From positions 248,001-312,000 of the forward strand of contig NZ_CP016286.1 in assembly GCF_001679785.1 (NCBI RefSeq): 64,000 nucleotides of DNA, given 5' to 3'. Every line of letters begins with the position of its first letter. The stretch's first letter is position 1. The position numbers and the translations under genes are program-made. Positions 31,906-41,132 of the stretch are shown one piece after another. The notes below the pieces were generated by a model. The model saw only the letters and a list, made by a program, of their open reading frames with translations. It was not told the origin of the DNA and made no database searches. The stretch comes from Rhizobium leguminosarum. GTDB lineage: Bacteria; Pseudomonadota; Alphaproteobacteria; Rhizobiales; Rhizobiaceae.

Positions 31906-32571
31906 ATGAAAACGTTTCTGAGCATCGGATCTGGTCCGGGCATCGGTATCGCCACCGCTGTACGCTTTGCTGAGGAAGGCTTCCGGATTATTCTGACGTC
32001 ACGGGACGCCGCCAAGCTCAGCGAGCGCGTCGCCCAGATGAAAGACGAGGGCTTTGTTGTTGCCGCCAAAGCTGTAGATGCCGGCGACCTCGCCAGCGTC
32101 AGCGCTCTGATCAAGGAGACTGAGGCCGAATTTGGCGCCATCGACGTCCTGCACTTTAATGTGGCATCCATGCATTCCGCCACGATCGAGACCCAGAAGC
32201 CTGACACCTTCGTGCCGGATCTCACCGTCAACATCGGTGCGGCTTTGGTTGCCGTCCAGGACGTTTCGAGCGGCATGCTCAAGCGAGGCGAAGGGTCTAT
32301 CCTCCTCACCGGCGGCATATTTGGAGTTGCGCCTCACCCCGACTACCTGTCGCTGAGCATCGGCAAGGCCGGTATTCGCGCCCTGACGCTGGGCACGTTC
32401 GAGGGCTTCCGCGAGCGCGGTGTGCATATCGCTACGGTCACCATCGGAACATTGGTTTCCGCGGGATCGTCCGAATCTCACGAGATTGCAGAAGCCTTCT
32501 GGAGCCTGCATGCGCAGCCTAAGGACGCCTGGAGCGCCGAAGTCAGCTACCCCGCAAGCACGTCTGTTTAA
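31906..32571 (+). CDS. SDR-like protein with degenerate catalytic motif
   Basis: A 221-residue SDR-fold protein: GSGPGIGIATAVRFAEEG (cofactor loop), DVLHFNVASMHS in place of NAG, and LTGGIFGVAPHPDYLSLSIGKAGIRALT, where the residue normally Tyr in YxxxK is Leu. Related proteins are annotated as SDR oxidoreductases but may have a different activity. AAAGGAG lies eight bases before this ATG. The 3' end overlaps the relic of an IS630 transposase by four bases, so the native C-terminus may have been altered by that insertion. Confidence 0.75.
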   Translation: MKTFLSIGSGPGIGIATAVRFAEEGFRIILTSRDAAKLSERVAQMKDEGFVVAAKAVDAGDLASVSALIKETEAEFGAIDVLHFNVASMHSATIETQKPDTFVPDLTVNIGAALVAVQDVSSGMLKRGEGSILLTGGIFGVAPHPDYLSLSIGKAGIRALTLGTFEGFRERGVHIATVTIGTLVSAGSSESHEIAEAFWSLHAQPKDAWSAEVSYPASTSV

Positions 32572-32862
32572 TCCGGTTCATATCCTGCGGCCTTAAAGTA
32601 GTTTGCGTATTCGGCTGGCGTGAAGAGGTCGAGAAGCGGACCGACGGCGTTCCACAAAGCCTTGATGGTTCTCTCGGCCTCTGCTCGCAATAACGCCTTG
32701 AGCTTGGAGAAGGCGTTCTCGATGGGGTTGAAGTCGGGACTGTAGGGCGGCAGGTAGAACAGGCTTGCCCCCTGCGGCCTCAATCGCGTCGCGCACGCCC
32801 GCGGCCTTGTGGCGGGCAGGTTGTCCATGACGACTACGTCGCCACAATCGCAGGATCTGCTC
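32568..32862 (-). pseudogene. IS630-family transposase C-terminal relic
   Basis: The minus strand encodes GDVVVMDNLPA, then in a shifted frame KAAGVRDAIEAAG, then YLPPYSPDFNPIENAFSKLKALLRAEAERTIKALWNAVGPLLDLFTPAEYANYFKAAGYEPD as consecutive segments. These are the end of an IS630 DDE transposase including the PDFNPIE catalytic Glu. At least two frameshifts and loss of the N-terminal two thirds make it non-functional. Confidence 0.8.
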
Positions 32863-32911
32863 TAGGCCAACCTCCGCCGGCAGCGGCCATTGGGGCTATC
32901 CTCTAGGGCGA

Positions 32912-33256
32912 TCAGTCCGCCTTCGGCTGCCCGGGAAGTTGGCCGTAAGCCGTCAGGATTGCCCTGATCAGGCCCGGGAAGCGTTCGTCCAGCTCAGTGC
33001 AGCGCGTTTGATTGCGCATCTCCACACCCTGCCGCTCGCTCCGGATCAGCCCGGATTCGCGCAGCACCTTGAAATGGTTGGACAGCGACGACTTTGGAAT
33101 GACGCGGTCGCCGAGATCGGCAAGCGCAGAGCACGTCCCGCCACCGCTGGCGCCGGCAAGCTTTGCATAAATGGCGACGCGCTCTGGATCGGACAGCGCA
33201 TAGAGGATCGCCTCGGGCTTGATGTCCTCCAGGGCTGGGTGAAAAAGCGGTCTCAT
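32912..33256 (-). CDS. ArsR-family regulator
   Basis: A 114-residue winged-helix regulator: PEAILYALSDPERVAIYAKL (helix 1-2), PKSSLSNHFKVLRESGLIRSERQGVEMRNQTR (recognition helix and wing). The N-terminus is short. ATG 33256 is used because upstream residues in the same frame are antisense to the neighbouring gene. It diverges from the SDR gene at 33363, with an inverted repeat (33293-33311) between them, so it most likely represses that gene and itself. Confidence 0.82.
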   Translation of the reverse strand: MRPLFHPALEDIKPEAILYALSDPERVAIYAKLAGASGGGTCSALADLGDRVIPKSSLSNHFKVLRESGLIRSERQGVEMRNQTRCTELDERFPGLIRAILTAYGQLPGQPKAD

Positions 33257-33292
33257 GAATTTTATATAGCCACCCTTGACATCGAGATCAAC

Positions 33293-33311
33293 AGTTCCGA
33301 ATTTCTGAACT
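33293..33311. promoter_or_regulatory. Inverted repeat AGTTC-N9-GAACT, candidate ArsR-family operator
   Basis: Perfect five-base arms lie in the 106-bp divergent gap between the ArsR gene and the SDR gene. A possible -35 TTGACA at 33276-33281 for the SDR gene would place the repeat over its -10 region. Confidence 0.5.
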
Positions 33312-33362
33312 ATGGAACAAGCCCGCCACTCCGGCGGCTGTCCAGATCTGAAGGAACGAGAA

Positions 33363-34109
33363 ATGGCTAAGCTTACAGGAAAAGTCGCTGTCGTAACGGG
33401 GGCCTCCAAAGGAATCGGTGCTGCGATTGCTAAGGCACTCGCGGCTGAAGGCGCGCAAGTGGTGGTCAACTACGCTTCGAGCAAGGCGGGAGCGGACGCC
33501 GTGGTTGAGGCGATCAGCGCGGCCGGTGGCAAAGCCATCGCGGTGCAGGGCGATGTTTCGAAGGCCGCTGAGGCGCAGGGACTGGTCGATGCTGCGGTCA
33601 AGGCGTTCGGCAAGCTCGACGTGCTGGTCAACAACTCAGGCGTCTATGAATTCGCGTCGATTGAGGAGGTGACCGAGGAGCAATATCGCCGCATCTTCGA
33701 CGTGAATGTTCTCGGTGTTCTCCTGACCACCCAGGCAGCGGTCAAGCATCTCGGCGAGGGCGGCAGCATCATCAACATCTCCTCGGTGGTCACCAGCCTG
33801 GCCCCACCGGCCACTGCCGTCTACACCGGCACGAAGGGAGCCGTCGAGGGCATCAACAGCGTGCTTGCCAAGGAACTCGGCCCGCGCAAGATCCGCGTCA
33901 ACGCCATCCTGCCAGGGATGGTCGAAACCGAGGGCACGCACTCGGCCGGCGTCATCGGCTCGGATTTCGAACAGACCATGGTCGCCCAGACACCGCTCGG
34001 CCGCATCGGCCAGCCGGACGATATCGCCGGCGTCGCCGTCTTCCTCGCTTCCGACGATGCCCGCTGGCTGACCGGCGAACGATTGGCTGCCAGCGGCGGT
34101 TTCCGCTAA
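33363..34109 (+). CDS. SDR-family oxidoreductase
   Basis: A 248-residue canonical SDR: TGASKGIGAAIAKALA, NNSGVYEF, ISSVVTSLAPPATAVYTGTKGAV (Ser and YTGTK), and a C-terminal GERLAASGGFR. It closely follows the 3-oxoacyl-reductase-like branch and probably reduces a keto or aldehyde substrate with NAD(P)H. AAGGA lies eight bases before the ATG. Control by the divergent ArsR-family gene is likely. Confidence 0.88.
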   Translation: MAKLTGKVAVVTGASKGIGAAIAKALAAEGAQVVVNYASSKAGADAVVEAISAAGGKAIAVQGDVSKAAEAQGLVDAAVKAFGKLDVLVNNSGVYEFASIEEVTEEQYRRIFDVNVLGVLLTTQAAVKHLGEGGSIINISSVVTSLAPPATAVYTGTKGAVEGINSVLAKELGPRKIRVNAILPGMVETEGTHSAGVIGSDFEQTMVAQTPLGRIGQPDDIAGVAVFLASDDARWLTGERLAASGGFR

Positions 34110-34208
34110 AGCGCATCGCGATCTGTCAGGCTCGCATGTCGCGCCTCAGGTCTTTGGTTTTGCGCATGTCGTTGCGCAAAACCGCTGCACAGTTTCGCGC
34201 GGCATGCT

Positions 34209-34769
34209 TTAGTAGGGCGAGATGCACGCCCGTCGCGGACCGTAATAGGGCTGGAACGTGTTGTCGTAAGCCCTGTAGGACCGGTAGCGCGCATAGCACC
34301 AGCTTACATGTCCGTTGCCGCCACTATAGACCTGGCGGTAACGCGGCGCGTAGTAGCGCGGGCGGTAAGGCGCGTAGTAGCGCGGACGGTAAATGGTCGA
34401 CCCGTAGTAGCGCGGCGGACCGTAATAGGGCGATCCGTAGTAGCCTCCGTCGTAGTAGCCTCGGTCGTAGTAGCCCCGACCGTAGTAGCTGGGGCCATAA
34501 TACCGCGGCTGCGCCAGCATTCCGCCGATGATCGCGCCGGTCGCGAGCCCGCCGAGTGCCCAGGCCCAATCGTCGTTACGATTGCGGTATCCACGCCCGC
34601 GATAGCCTCGATAGCCGCCTCGGTACCCACCGCGATAATTTCTGTACTGGACCGGCTGCGCCTTGGCGGCTTCGATTTTCGGCACGGCAATGGTGGGAAA
34701 CGCCATGACCGGCGGGACGCTCGTCAGCGCCGTCACCAGCGACAGGATAACGATTGCTAACCTTTTCAT
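34209..34769 (-). CDS. BA14K-family secreted protein with Tyr-Gly repeats
   Basis: A 186-residue protein: signal peptide (MKRLAIVILSLVTALTSVPPVMAF), an RGGYRGG repeat at about 45-65, a glycine-rich hydrophobic segment (WALGGLATGAIIGGMLAQ) and many YYG/RYY repeats (about 90-155). The C-terminal BA14K motif is HVSWCYARYRSYRAYDNTFQPYYGPRRACISPY. BA14K proteins are envelope or lectin-like surface antigens of Brucella and rhizobia. The ATG at 34769 follows GGAAAG. The strand bias for tyrosine and glycine is unlike its neighbours. Confidence 0.88.
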   Translation of the reverse strand: MKRLAIVILSLVTALTSVPPVMAFPTIAVPKIEAAKAQPVQYRNYRGGYRGGYRGYRGRGYRNRNDDWAWALGGLATGAIIGGMLAQPRYYGPSYYGRGYYDRGYYDGGYYGSPYYGPPRYYGSTIYRPRYYAPYRPRYYAPRYRQVYSGGNGHVSWCYARYRSYRAYDNTFQPYYGPRRACISPY

Positions 34770-35054
34770 TGGCTCATCTTTCCTTCGTAAGCGCTGCGCG
34801 ACGCATGCGGCGCGCAAGGACGTTTCTGCCCTCTCAATGCACTGGTTAATTTTACTCTAAAATCGGCTTTGATTCGAGGAATTTCGCAGGAAGGCTTTTC
34901 TTCGACGGCGGGGTCGCGGCGAAAGCACGCGCCCACCCTCTGTCATCTCATATGAACCGGTGAATTTGGCGTGACGTGCAGCCATATTGACGCCGACGGC
35001 GTCACGATAGACTGATAGGTCTTCTGGGGACGTGCAAAGTGGGGACGAGTTTGC

Positions 35055-35720
35055 ATGAAAAATTTCTTATCGCTATGCGCGGGGGTTGGGTTTCTCGCAT
35101 CCGGAGCGATTGCCCAAGATGCGACGCCGGGATCGGTCAAGGAGCTAATGAATGAACTTGCAAGCACCAACCCTTTGCTCCACGTGATTTTCACAGATCA
35201 TATGGATGAAGCGAAGGAGATAAACGAGAAGTTTAAGGCAGGAGACGAGGAGGCCGCGTTGAAAGCGGCGTACGACATGCTTCGAAAATACGGACACCCG
35301 GCACTCTCGCGTGCGAGCGACGCTTCTGCGATTGAGGTGCTGAAGAAGGCAGGCGATGTCATTGATGCTCTGGGCGATCACTATCCGCGAGGATGCATCG
35401 AGTTCGTTCACAATGATATCTCTGACGAAGCGCTGTCTTTTCGCAGCGTGAATGAAGCCTATCGGAAGTATCAGAAGGCTGAGCTTGATGCATATGAGGA
35501 TGGAAAGTATCGCGAACCGATTCCGAGGATGGAAATCGGAGATATGTTAGTTACCGAGGATCTGAAAGTAAGCAGGGCCGAGATGCATACGTTGCTGAAT
35601 CCGGAGAACGTTGCCGCCATCGAACTATGCGCAATTATAAGAAAGAACTTCAACGTATCAGCCGTGCGGGAGCCATTGCGCGGGCCATACGCGAGGGCCA
35701 ATATATCATCGAAGAAATAA
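35055..35720 (+). CDS. Secreted protein of unknown function
   Basis: A 221-residue protein with a signal peptide (MKNFLSLCAGVGFLASGAIAQ). The mature part is charged and mostly helical (DEAKEINEKFKAGDEEAALKAAYDMLRKYGHPAL; AYRKYQKAELDAYEDG), with two cysteines (RGCIEF, ELCAII). No family is recognised. GGGGACGAG precedes the ATG. It lies 41 bp upstream of the disrupted lipoprotein gene and could be co-transcribed with it. GC content is lower than in neighbouring genes, which suggests acquisition. Confidence 0.6.
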   Translation: MKNFLSLCAGVGFLASGAIAQDATPGSVKELMNELASTNPLLHVIFTDHMDEAKEINEKFKAGDEEAALKAAYDMLRKYGHPALSRASDASAIEVLKKAGDVIDALGDHYPRGCIEFVHNDISDEALSFRSVNEAYRKYQKAELDAYEDGKYREPIPRMEIGDMLVTEDLKVSRAEMHTLLNPENVAAIELCAIIRKNFNVSAVREPLRGPYARANISSKK

Positions 35721-35761
35721 GCATTTCCGAATTGTGGTAGAGAAATGGACCAAAAGAGCAA

Positions 35762-36002
35762 ATGCCTCGCCTGACTCTTCTTGCAATCCCGATACTGCTG
35801 ACCGGCTGCGGGACTCCCGAGCGGTGGGATCCGGTGTATTCCAACCAGACCGCGCCAACGGCAGCCGACAGATCAGCTGTCATCGAATATGCACGGAAGG
35901 CGTATTACAATGAGCGTGAAATCAGCGGCGCAACGATATCGAACTCACTGACATTAAGCGGTGTTGATCGGATCATCTGCATCAGGTTTAAGGCGAAGAA
36001 TA
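35762..36002 (+). pseudogene. Lipoprotein gene, 5' part (interrupted by IS66 copy A)
   Basis: The frame starts MPRLTLLAIPILLTGCGTPERW with a clear lipobox (LLTGC, lipidated cysteine 16). It runs 80 codons and is cut by the insertion at 36002/36003. The 8-bp target GAAGAATA (35995-36002) is repeated at 41133-41140, and reading on from there restores the frame to a stop at 41298. The original protein would be 132 residues. The truncated product reads into IS sequence (ending NSKRTIPRTCSLNGE) and is probably not functional. Confidence 0.85.
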
Positions 36003-36042
36003 GTAAGCGCACAATTCCCCGCACCTGTTCACTGAACGGCGA

Positions 36043-36522
36043 ATGAGGGAGTCTGTGTCCACAAGGGAGACTGTGGACACAATGACATTGGATAACTTGA
36101 AGGGCTCAGGGGGTCTTCGGGCAGTGAAGGTTCTTCCCAACGGGAAGCGGCGTTTCGATCCGGTCGAGAAAGACCGGCTGATCGACGCCGCAATGAAGCC
36201 CGGCGTATCGGTTGCCCGTCTGGCACTGGCGCACGGCGTCAACGCCAATCAGTTACGCAACTGGGTGAAGCTTCGCCGAGATCGGCAGGCCCAGGGTAGT
36301 TTGACGGCTGCTGCAGGGCAGGAAACGTCGGCCTTTGTTCCTGTGGTTGCAGCGTCGCCGATTGCGCGGCAGCCCGACATGCCGGCCCGGCCATCATCGG
36401 CAGGAATGCGGCTGATGGCGTCTTTGCCAAATGGTGTGCGGCTTGAGCTTGAGGATGTGGATGAGCGGGCTCTTTCGGCGATGATCGAAATTCTGGGGCG
36501 GTGCAATGTTCCGGCTGGCTGA
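36043..36522 (+). CDS. tnpA: IS66 TnpA (element A)
   Basis: A 159-residue IS66 accessory protein, with a helix-turn-helix of the Tnp8 type (KDRLIDAAMKPGVSVARLALAHGVNANQLRNWVKLRRD). The start may be 36082 (MTLDNLKG) as in other IS66 elements. It overlaps tnpB by 17 bases. It is identical in sequence to the tnpA of copy B. Confidence 0.85.
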   Translation: MRESVSTRETVDTMTLDNLKGSGGLRAVKVLPNGKRRFDPVEKDRLIDAAMKPGVSVARLALAHGVNANQLRNWVKLRRDRQAQGSLTAAAGQETSAFVPVVAASPIARQPDMPARPSSAGMRLMASLPNGVRLELEDVDERALSAMIEILGRCNVPAG

Positions 36523-36859
36523 CGATCTTCGCGTCTATCTTCACCGGGACCCGATCGACTTTCGTGCGGGGATCAACAGCCTGGCGATCCTGGTCGAGCA
36601 GTCGATGGGCCTGAGCCCGTTCGAGCGTGCTGTCTTTGTCTTTTGCAACCGCCGGCGCACCCGGATGAAGCTCCTGTTCTTCGAGCGGTCAGGGTTCGTG
36701 CTTGTATTGAAAGCCTTGTCCGAAGACCGGTTTCGCTGGCCCCGCCGCGAGGCGCCGGTCGTGACGCTCGATACCGAACAGTTGCGCTGGCTGCTTGACG
36801 GCATCGATCTCGACGCGATGGTGCGCCATCCTGTTCGGCAATATGAGTTTGTCGGCTGA
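36506..36859 (+). CDS. tnpB: IS66 TnpB (element A)
   Basis: A 117-residue IS66 Orf2 protein: RVYLHRDPIDFRAGINSLAILVEQSMG, AVFVFCNRRRTRMKLLFFERSGFVLVLKALSEDRF. It is needed for transposition of IS66-type elements, but its biochemical role is not settled. It overlaps tnpA and is identical to the copy B protein. Confidence 0.88.
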   Translation: MFRLADDLRVYLHRDPIDFRAGINSLAILVEQSMGLSPFERAVFVFCNRRRTRMKLLFFERSGFVLVLKALSEDRFRWPRREAPVVTLDTEQLRWLLDGIDLDAMVRHPVRQYEFVG

Positions 36860-36900
36860 AGGCTGTTGACGGAGCGGGGCGGCTCAGATTCAAAGCTACG

Positions 36901-37687
36901 ATGACACGAGCCGGCACCCCGACCGTTGCGGAACTGATGGCGCTTCTGGCGGCGAATGCTGCCGAGAACGTCGCGCTGCGGGCTGAGAGAGACGCCCTTG
37001 AGCAGCGTGTCTTCAAGCTCGAGGAAGAACTGGCGCTTGCACAACTGCATCGTTTTGCGCCGCGCAGCGAAAAGCATATGGATCGCGTCTTCAATGAAGC
37101 CGAGAACGCCGCTCTCGAGGCCGATGCTGATGAGGGCTTGGCCGACTGTGACGAGACCGACGCCACTGAGCTTCCCGACACGGGATTGCCAGAGGTGGAA
37201 AAGCCCGAAGGCCGCAAGCGCGGGCGTAAACCTCTTCCGGCAAATTTGCCCCGCCAACGCGTTGAATATGACCTTGCCGACGATCAGAAGACCTGTCCGT
37301 GCTGCCGCCATCCGTTGCATCGCATGGGCGAACTCGTCACCGAGCAGCTGCATATCGAGGTGAAGGCCACGGTGCTGCAGAATGCCCGGGCCAAGTATGC
37401 TTGCCGCAACTGCGAGCGCACCGATATCAGCACTCCCGTTATCATCGCGCCGATGCCCGCACAGCCCTTGCCGGGGAGCATTGCCACGGCCTCGACGCTG
37501 GCCTTTGCTCTTGTTCATAAATATGTCGACGGCACACCGCTCTATCGCCTGGCACAGGCCTTCGAGCGCGCTGGCGTCCCTGTCAGCCGTGGCGCTCTTG
37601 GCCATTGGGTGATCGGGTCCAGCGAAAAGCACCTCGTTCGCATCTACGATGCACTGAAGCAGCGGCTCTTGTCGCAGAACGTCATTC
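36901..37687 (+). pseudogene. tnpC: IS66 tnpC of element A, 5' part
   Basis: It encodes the N-terminal 262 residues of the IS66 transposase: coiled-coil start (ALRAERDALEQRVFKLEEELALAQ), the zinc-finger-like CPCCRHPLHRMGELV and the start of the DDE region (up to LLSQNVI). Copy B interrupts it at 37688; the rest resumes at 40249 after the duplicated CGTCATTC. Confidence 0.9.
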
Positions 37688-37742
37688 GTAAGCGCTCATT
37701 TCGCTGCGCGTTGACGCAGTGGATTGTGACGCCCGCAGCGGC

Positions 37743-39350
37743 TTATGCGGCAGTGGATTTGGCGAAGTTAAATGGGAGCAGATCGTCGATATTGGCGCCG
37801 TCCGGACGCTGCGGCGATTCGGTAAAGACGTGTCGCAACCAGGTGAATGGCTCGACGCCACAGGCGCGACAGGTCAGCATAAGGCTGTAGATGACAGCGC
37901 TTGCCTTGGCCCCGTCGACAGTGTCGCAAAATAGCCAGCTCTTCCTTCCAGTGGCAAAAACTCTGATATCGCGTTCCAATAAATTGTTGTCGATCGGCAT
38001 CCTGCCGTCTTCGGTGTAGCGGGTCAGATATTGCCACTGGTTTCGCGTATAGGAGATCGCATCGCCGAGCTTGGTGTCGGGCACGACCTTGGGGGCCATC
38101 CTGTCGAGCCACTCCTTCAGGGCATCAAGGACTGGAACGCTATGCTTCTGGCGCAAGCGCCGGATGCAATCGGCCTGCGTTTCGCCGTCATCCGGCTTTT
38201 CGTCCCGCACCTGCCTTTCAATCCGATAGAGCTGGTCGAAGAACTTCAATGCCTGCGCGGGCGGCCCGCTTTGTTTCTTCCCGGCCTTGAAGGCGTTGAC
38301 GAAGCGTCGCCTGGCGTGAGCCATACACCCGACATGCGTTGCGCCCTTCAGGGTGCGCCAGCCCTGATAGCCGTCGCTCATCAGGATGCCGCGATAGTCA
38401 CCAAGGAAAGTCTGCGGATGCACCTGCCCACGACCGGGCTGATATTCGAGCAGCACAACCGGTTCGACACTATCCTGCCCGCTGCGATAGGCCCAGATGT
38501 AGGACTCGTCAGTTGCTTTCCTGTCCTTTTCCTTCAGCACCTGCACCGTGGTCTCGTCACCGTGAATGACGTTCTGCGACAAGAGCCGCTGCTTCAGTGC
38601 ATCGTAGATGCGAACGAGGTGCTTTTCGCTGGACCCGATCACCCAATGGCCAAGAGCGCCACGGCTGACAGGGACGCCAGCGCGCTCGAAGGCCTGTGCC
38701 AGGCGATAGAGCGGTGTGCCGTCGACATATTTATGAACAAGAGCAAAGGCCAGCGTCGAGGCCGTGGCAATGCTCCCCGGCAAGGGCTGTGCGGGCATCG
38801 GCGCGATGATAACGGGAGTGCTGATATCGGTGCGCTCGCAGTTGCGGCAAGCATACTTGGCCCGGGCATTCTGCAGCACCGTGGCCTTCACCTCGATATG
38901 CAGCTGCTCGGTGACGAGTTCGCCCATGCGATGCAACGGATGGCGGCAGCACGGACAGGTCTTCTGATCGTCGGCAAGGTCATATTCAACGCGTTGGCGG
39001 GGCAAATTTGCCGGAAGAGGTTTACGCCCGCGCTTGCGGCCTTCGGGCTTTTCCACCTCTGGCAATCCCGTGTCGGGAAGCTCAGTGGCGTCGGTCTCGT
39101 CACAGTCGGCCAAGCCCTCATCAGCATCGGCCTCGAGAGCGGCGTTCTCGGCTTCATTGAAGACGCGATCCATATGCTTTTCGCTGCGCGGCGCAAAACG
39201 ATGCAGTTGTGCAAGCGCCAGTTCTTCCTCGAGCTTGAAGACACGCTGCTCAAGGGCGTCTCTCTCAGCCCGCAGCGCGACGTTCTCGGCAGCATTCGCC
39301 GCCAGAAGCGCCATCAGTTCCGCAACGGTCGGGGTGCCGGCTCGTGTCAT
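37743..39350 (-). CDS. tnpC: IS66 transposase TnpC (element B)
   Basis: A 535-residue full-length IS66 transposase: N-terminal coiled coil (about 15-50), basic linker, zinc-binding CPCCRHPLH (about 137) with a second CRNCER, and DDE catalytic core with VIHGDETTVQVL (first Asp, about 266), LMSDGYQGW (second Asp) and the C-terminal PIDNNLLERDIRVFATGRKSWLF (Glu). No frameshift, so probably active and able to mobilise copy A. Confidence 0.93.
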   Translation of the reverse strand: MTRAGTPTVAELMALLAANAAENVALRAERDALEQRVFKLEEELALAQLHRFAPRSEKHMDRVFNEAENAALEADADEGLADCDETDATELPDTGLPEVEKPEGRKRGRKPLPANLPRQRVEYDLADDQKTCPCCRHPLHRMGELVTEQLHIEVKATVLQNARAKYACRNCERTDISTPVIIAPMPAQPLPGSIATASTLAFALVHKYVDGTPLYRLAQAFERAGVPVSRGALGHWVIGSSEKHLVRIYDALKQRLLSQNVIHGDETTVQVLKEKDRKATDESYIWAYRSGQDSVEPVVLLEYQPGRGQVHPQTFLGDYRGILMSDGYQGWRTLKGATHVGCMAHARRRFVNAFKAGKKQSGPPAQALKFFDQLYRIERQVRDEKPDDGETQADCIRRLRQKHSVPVLDALKEWLDRMAPKVVPDTKLGDAISYTRNQWQYLTRYTEDGRMPIDNNLLERDIRVFATGRKSWLFCDTVDGAKASAVIYSLMLTCRACGVEPFTWLRHVFTESPQRPDGANIDDLLPFNFAKSTAA

Positions 39351-39391
39351 CGTAGCTTTGAATCTGAGCCGCCCCGCTCCGTCAACAGCCT

Positions 39392-39745
39392 TCAGCCGAC
39401 AAACTCATATTGCCGAACAGGATGGCGCACCATCGCGTCGAGATCGATGCCGTCAAGCAGCCAGCGCAACTGTTCGGTATCGAGCGTCACGACCGGCGCC
39501 TCGCGGCGGGGCCAGCGAAACCGGTCTTCGGACAAGGCTTTCAATACAAGCACGAACCCTGACCGCTCGAAGAACAGGAGCTTCATCCGGGTGCGCCGGC
39601 GGTTGCAAAAGACAAAGACAGCACGCTCGAACGGGCTCAGGCCCATCGACTGCTCGACCAGGATCGCCAGGCTGTTGATCCCCGCACGAAAGTCGATCGG
39701 GTCCCGGTGAAGATAGACGCGAAGATCGTCAGCCAGCCGGAACAT
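39392..39745 (-). CDS. tnpB: IS66 TnpB (element B)
   Basis: A 117-residue protein identical to TnpB of element A. It overlaps tnpA by 17 bases and ends 41 bp before tnpC, the usual IS66 order tnpA-tnpB-tnpC. Confidence 0.88.
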   Translation of the reverse strand: MFRLADDLRVYLHRDPIDFRAGINSLAILVEQSMGLSPFERAVFVFCNRRRTRMKLLFFERSGFVLVLKALSEDRFRWPRREAPVVTLDTEQLRWLLDGIDLDAMVRHPVRQYEFVG

Positions 39746-40208
39746 TGCACCGCCCCAGAATTTCGATCATCGCCGAAAGAGCCCGCTCATCCACATCCTC
39801 AAGCTCAAGCCGCACACCATTTGGCAAAGACGCCATCAGCCGCATTCCTGCCGATGATGGCCGGGCCGGCATGTCGGGCTGCCGCGCAATCGGCGACGCT
39901 GCAACCACAGGAACAAAGGCCGACGTTTCCTGCCCTGCAGCAGCCGTCAAACTACCCTGGGCCTGCCGATCTCGGCGAAGCTTCACCCAGTTGCGTAACT
40001 GATTGGCGTTGACGCCGTGCGCCAGTGCCAGACGGGCAACCGATACGCCGGGCTTCATTGCGGCGTCGATCAGCCGGTCTTTCTCGACCGGATCGAAACG
40101 CCGCTTCCCGTTGGGAAGAACCTTCACTGCCCGAAGACCCCCTGAGCCCTTCAAGTTATCCAATGTCATTGTGTCCACAGTCTCCCTTGTGGACACAGAC
40201 TCCCTCAT
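39729..40208 (-). CDS. tnpA: IS66 TnpA (element B)
   Basis: A 159-residue protein identical to TnpA of element A, with the same uncertainty about the start (a shorter 146-residue form beginning MTLDNLKG). It begins 40 bases inside the right end of the element. Confidence 0.85.
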   Translation of the reverse strand: MRESVSTRETVDTMTLDNLKGSGGLRAVKVLPNGKRRFDPVEKDRLIDAAMKPGVSVARLALAHGVNANQLRNWVKLRRDRQAQGSLTAAAGQETSAFVPVVAASPIARQPDMPARPSSAGMRLMASLPNGVRLELEDVDERALSAMIEILGRCNVPAG

Positions 40209-40248
40209 TCGCCGTTCAGTGAACAGGTGCGGGGAATTGTGCGCTTAC

Positions 40249-41077
40249 CGTCATTCACGGTGACGAGACCACGGTGCAGGTGCTGAAGGAAAAGGACAGG
40301 AAAGCAACTGACGAGTCCTACATCTGGGCCTATCGCAGCGGGCAGGATAGTGTCGAACCGGTTGTGCTGCTCGAATATCAGCCCGGTCGTGGGCAGGTGC
40401 ATCCGCAGACTTTCCTTGGTGACTATCGCGGCATCCTGATGAGCGACGGCTATCAGGGCTGGCGCACCCTGAAGGGCGCAACGCATGTCGGGTGTATGGC
40501 TCACGCCAGGCGACGCTTCGTCAACGCCTTCAAGGCCGGGAAGAAACAAAGCGGGCCGCCCGCGCAGGCATTGAAGTTCTTCGACCAGCTCTATCGGATT
40601 GAAAGGCAGGTGCGGGACGAAAAGCCGGATGACGGCGAAACGCAGGCCGATTGCATCCGGCGCTTGCGCCAGAAGCATAGCGTTCCAGTCCTTGATGCCC
40701 TGAAGGAGTGGCTCGACAGGATGGCCCCCAAGGTCGTGCCCGACACCAAGCTCGGCGATGCGATCTCCTATACGCGAAACCAGTGGCAATATCTGACCCG
40801 CTACACCGAAGACGGCAGGATGCCGATCGACAACAATTTATTGGAACGCGATATCAGAGTTTTTGCCACTGGAAGGAAGAGCTGGCTATTTTGCGACACT
40901 GTCGACGGGGCCAAGGCAAGCGCTGTCATCTACAGCCTTATGCTGACCTGTCGCGCCTGTGGCGTCGAGCCATTCACCTGGTTGCGACACGTCTTTACCG
41001 AATCGCCGCAGCGTCCGGACGGCGCCAATATCGACGATCTGCTCCCATTTAACTTCGCCAAATCCACTGCCGCATAA
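40249..41077 (+). pseudogene. tnpC: IS66 tnpC of element A, 3' part
   Basis: After the duplicated CGTCATTC the frame continues HGDETTVQVLKEKDRK through the DDE core to the normal stop (KSTAA), completing the transposase cut at 37687. Joined across the nested element it equals the copy B protein. Confidence 0.9.
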
Positions 41078-41132
41078 GCCGCTGCGGGCGTCACAATCCA
41101 CTGCGTCAACGCGCAGCGAAATGAGCGCTTAC

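Larger units (their letters stand above)
37688..40248 (-). mobile_element. IS66-family element B, intact, nested in A
   Basis: A 2561-bp element inverted relative to A. The terminal repeats start GTAAGCGC at both ends. Perfect 8-bp target duplications CGTCATTC lie at 37680-37687 and 40249-40256. All three genes are open and identical to those of A where comparable, so the insertion is recent. Self-insertion of this kind argues against strong target immunity. Confidence 0.93.
36003..41132 (+). mobile_element. IS66-family element A, interrupted by copy B
   Basis: The ends GTAAGCGCACAATTCCCC (36003) and, inverted, GTAAGCGCTCATTTCGC (ending 41132) are imperfect terminal repeats. Perfect 8-bp target duplications GAAGAATA flank it (35995-36002 and 41133-41140). 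Without the nested copy and its 8-bp duplication it is 2561 bp, the same as copy B. It carries tnpA, tnpB and a tnpC split at codon 263 by copy B. Because tnpC is broken, this copy needs transposase supplied by copy B. Confidence 0.92.

Noticed and set aside
38031..39710. Plus-strand frame of 559 codons across element B
   Set aside because: It is antisense to the IS66 tnpC and tnpB genes and has no ribosome-binding site or recognised domain.
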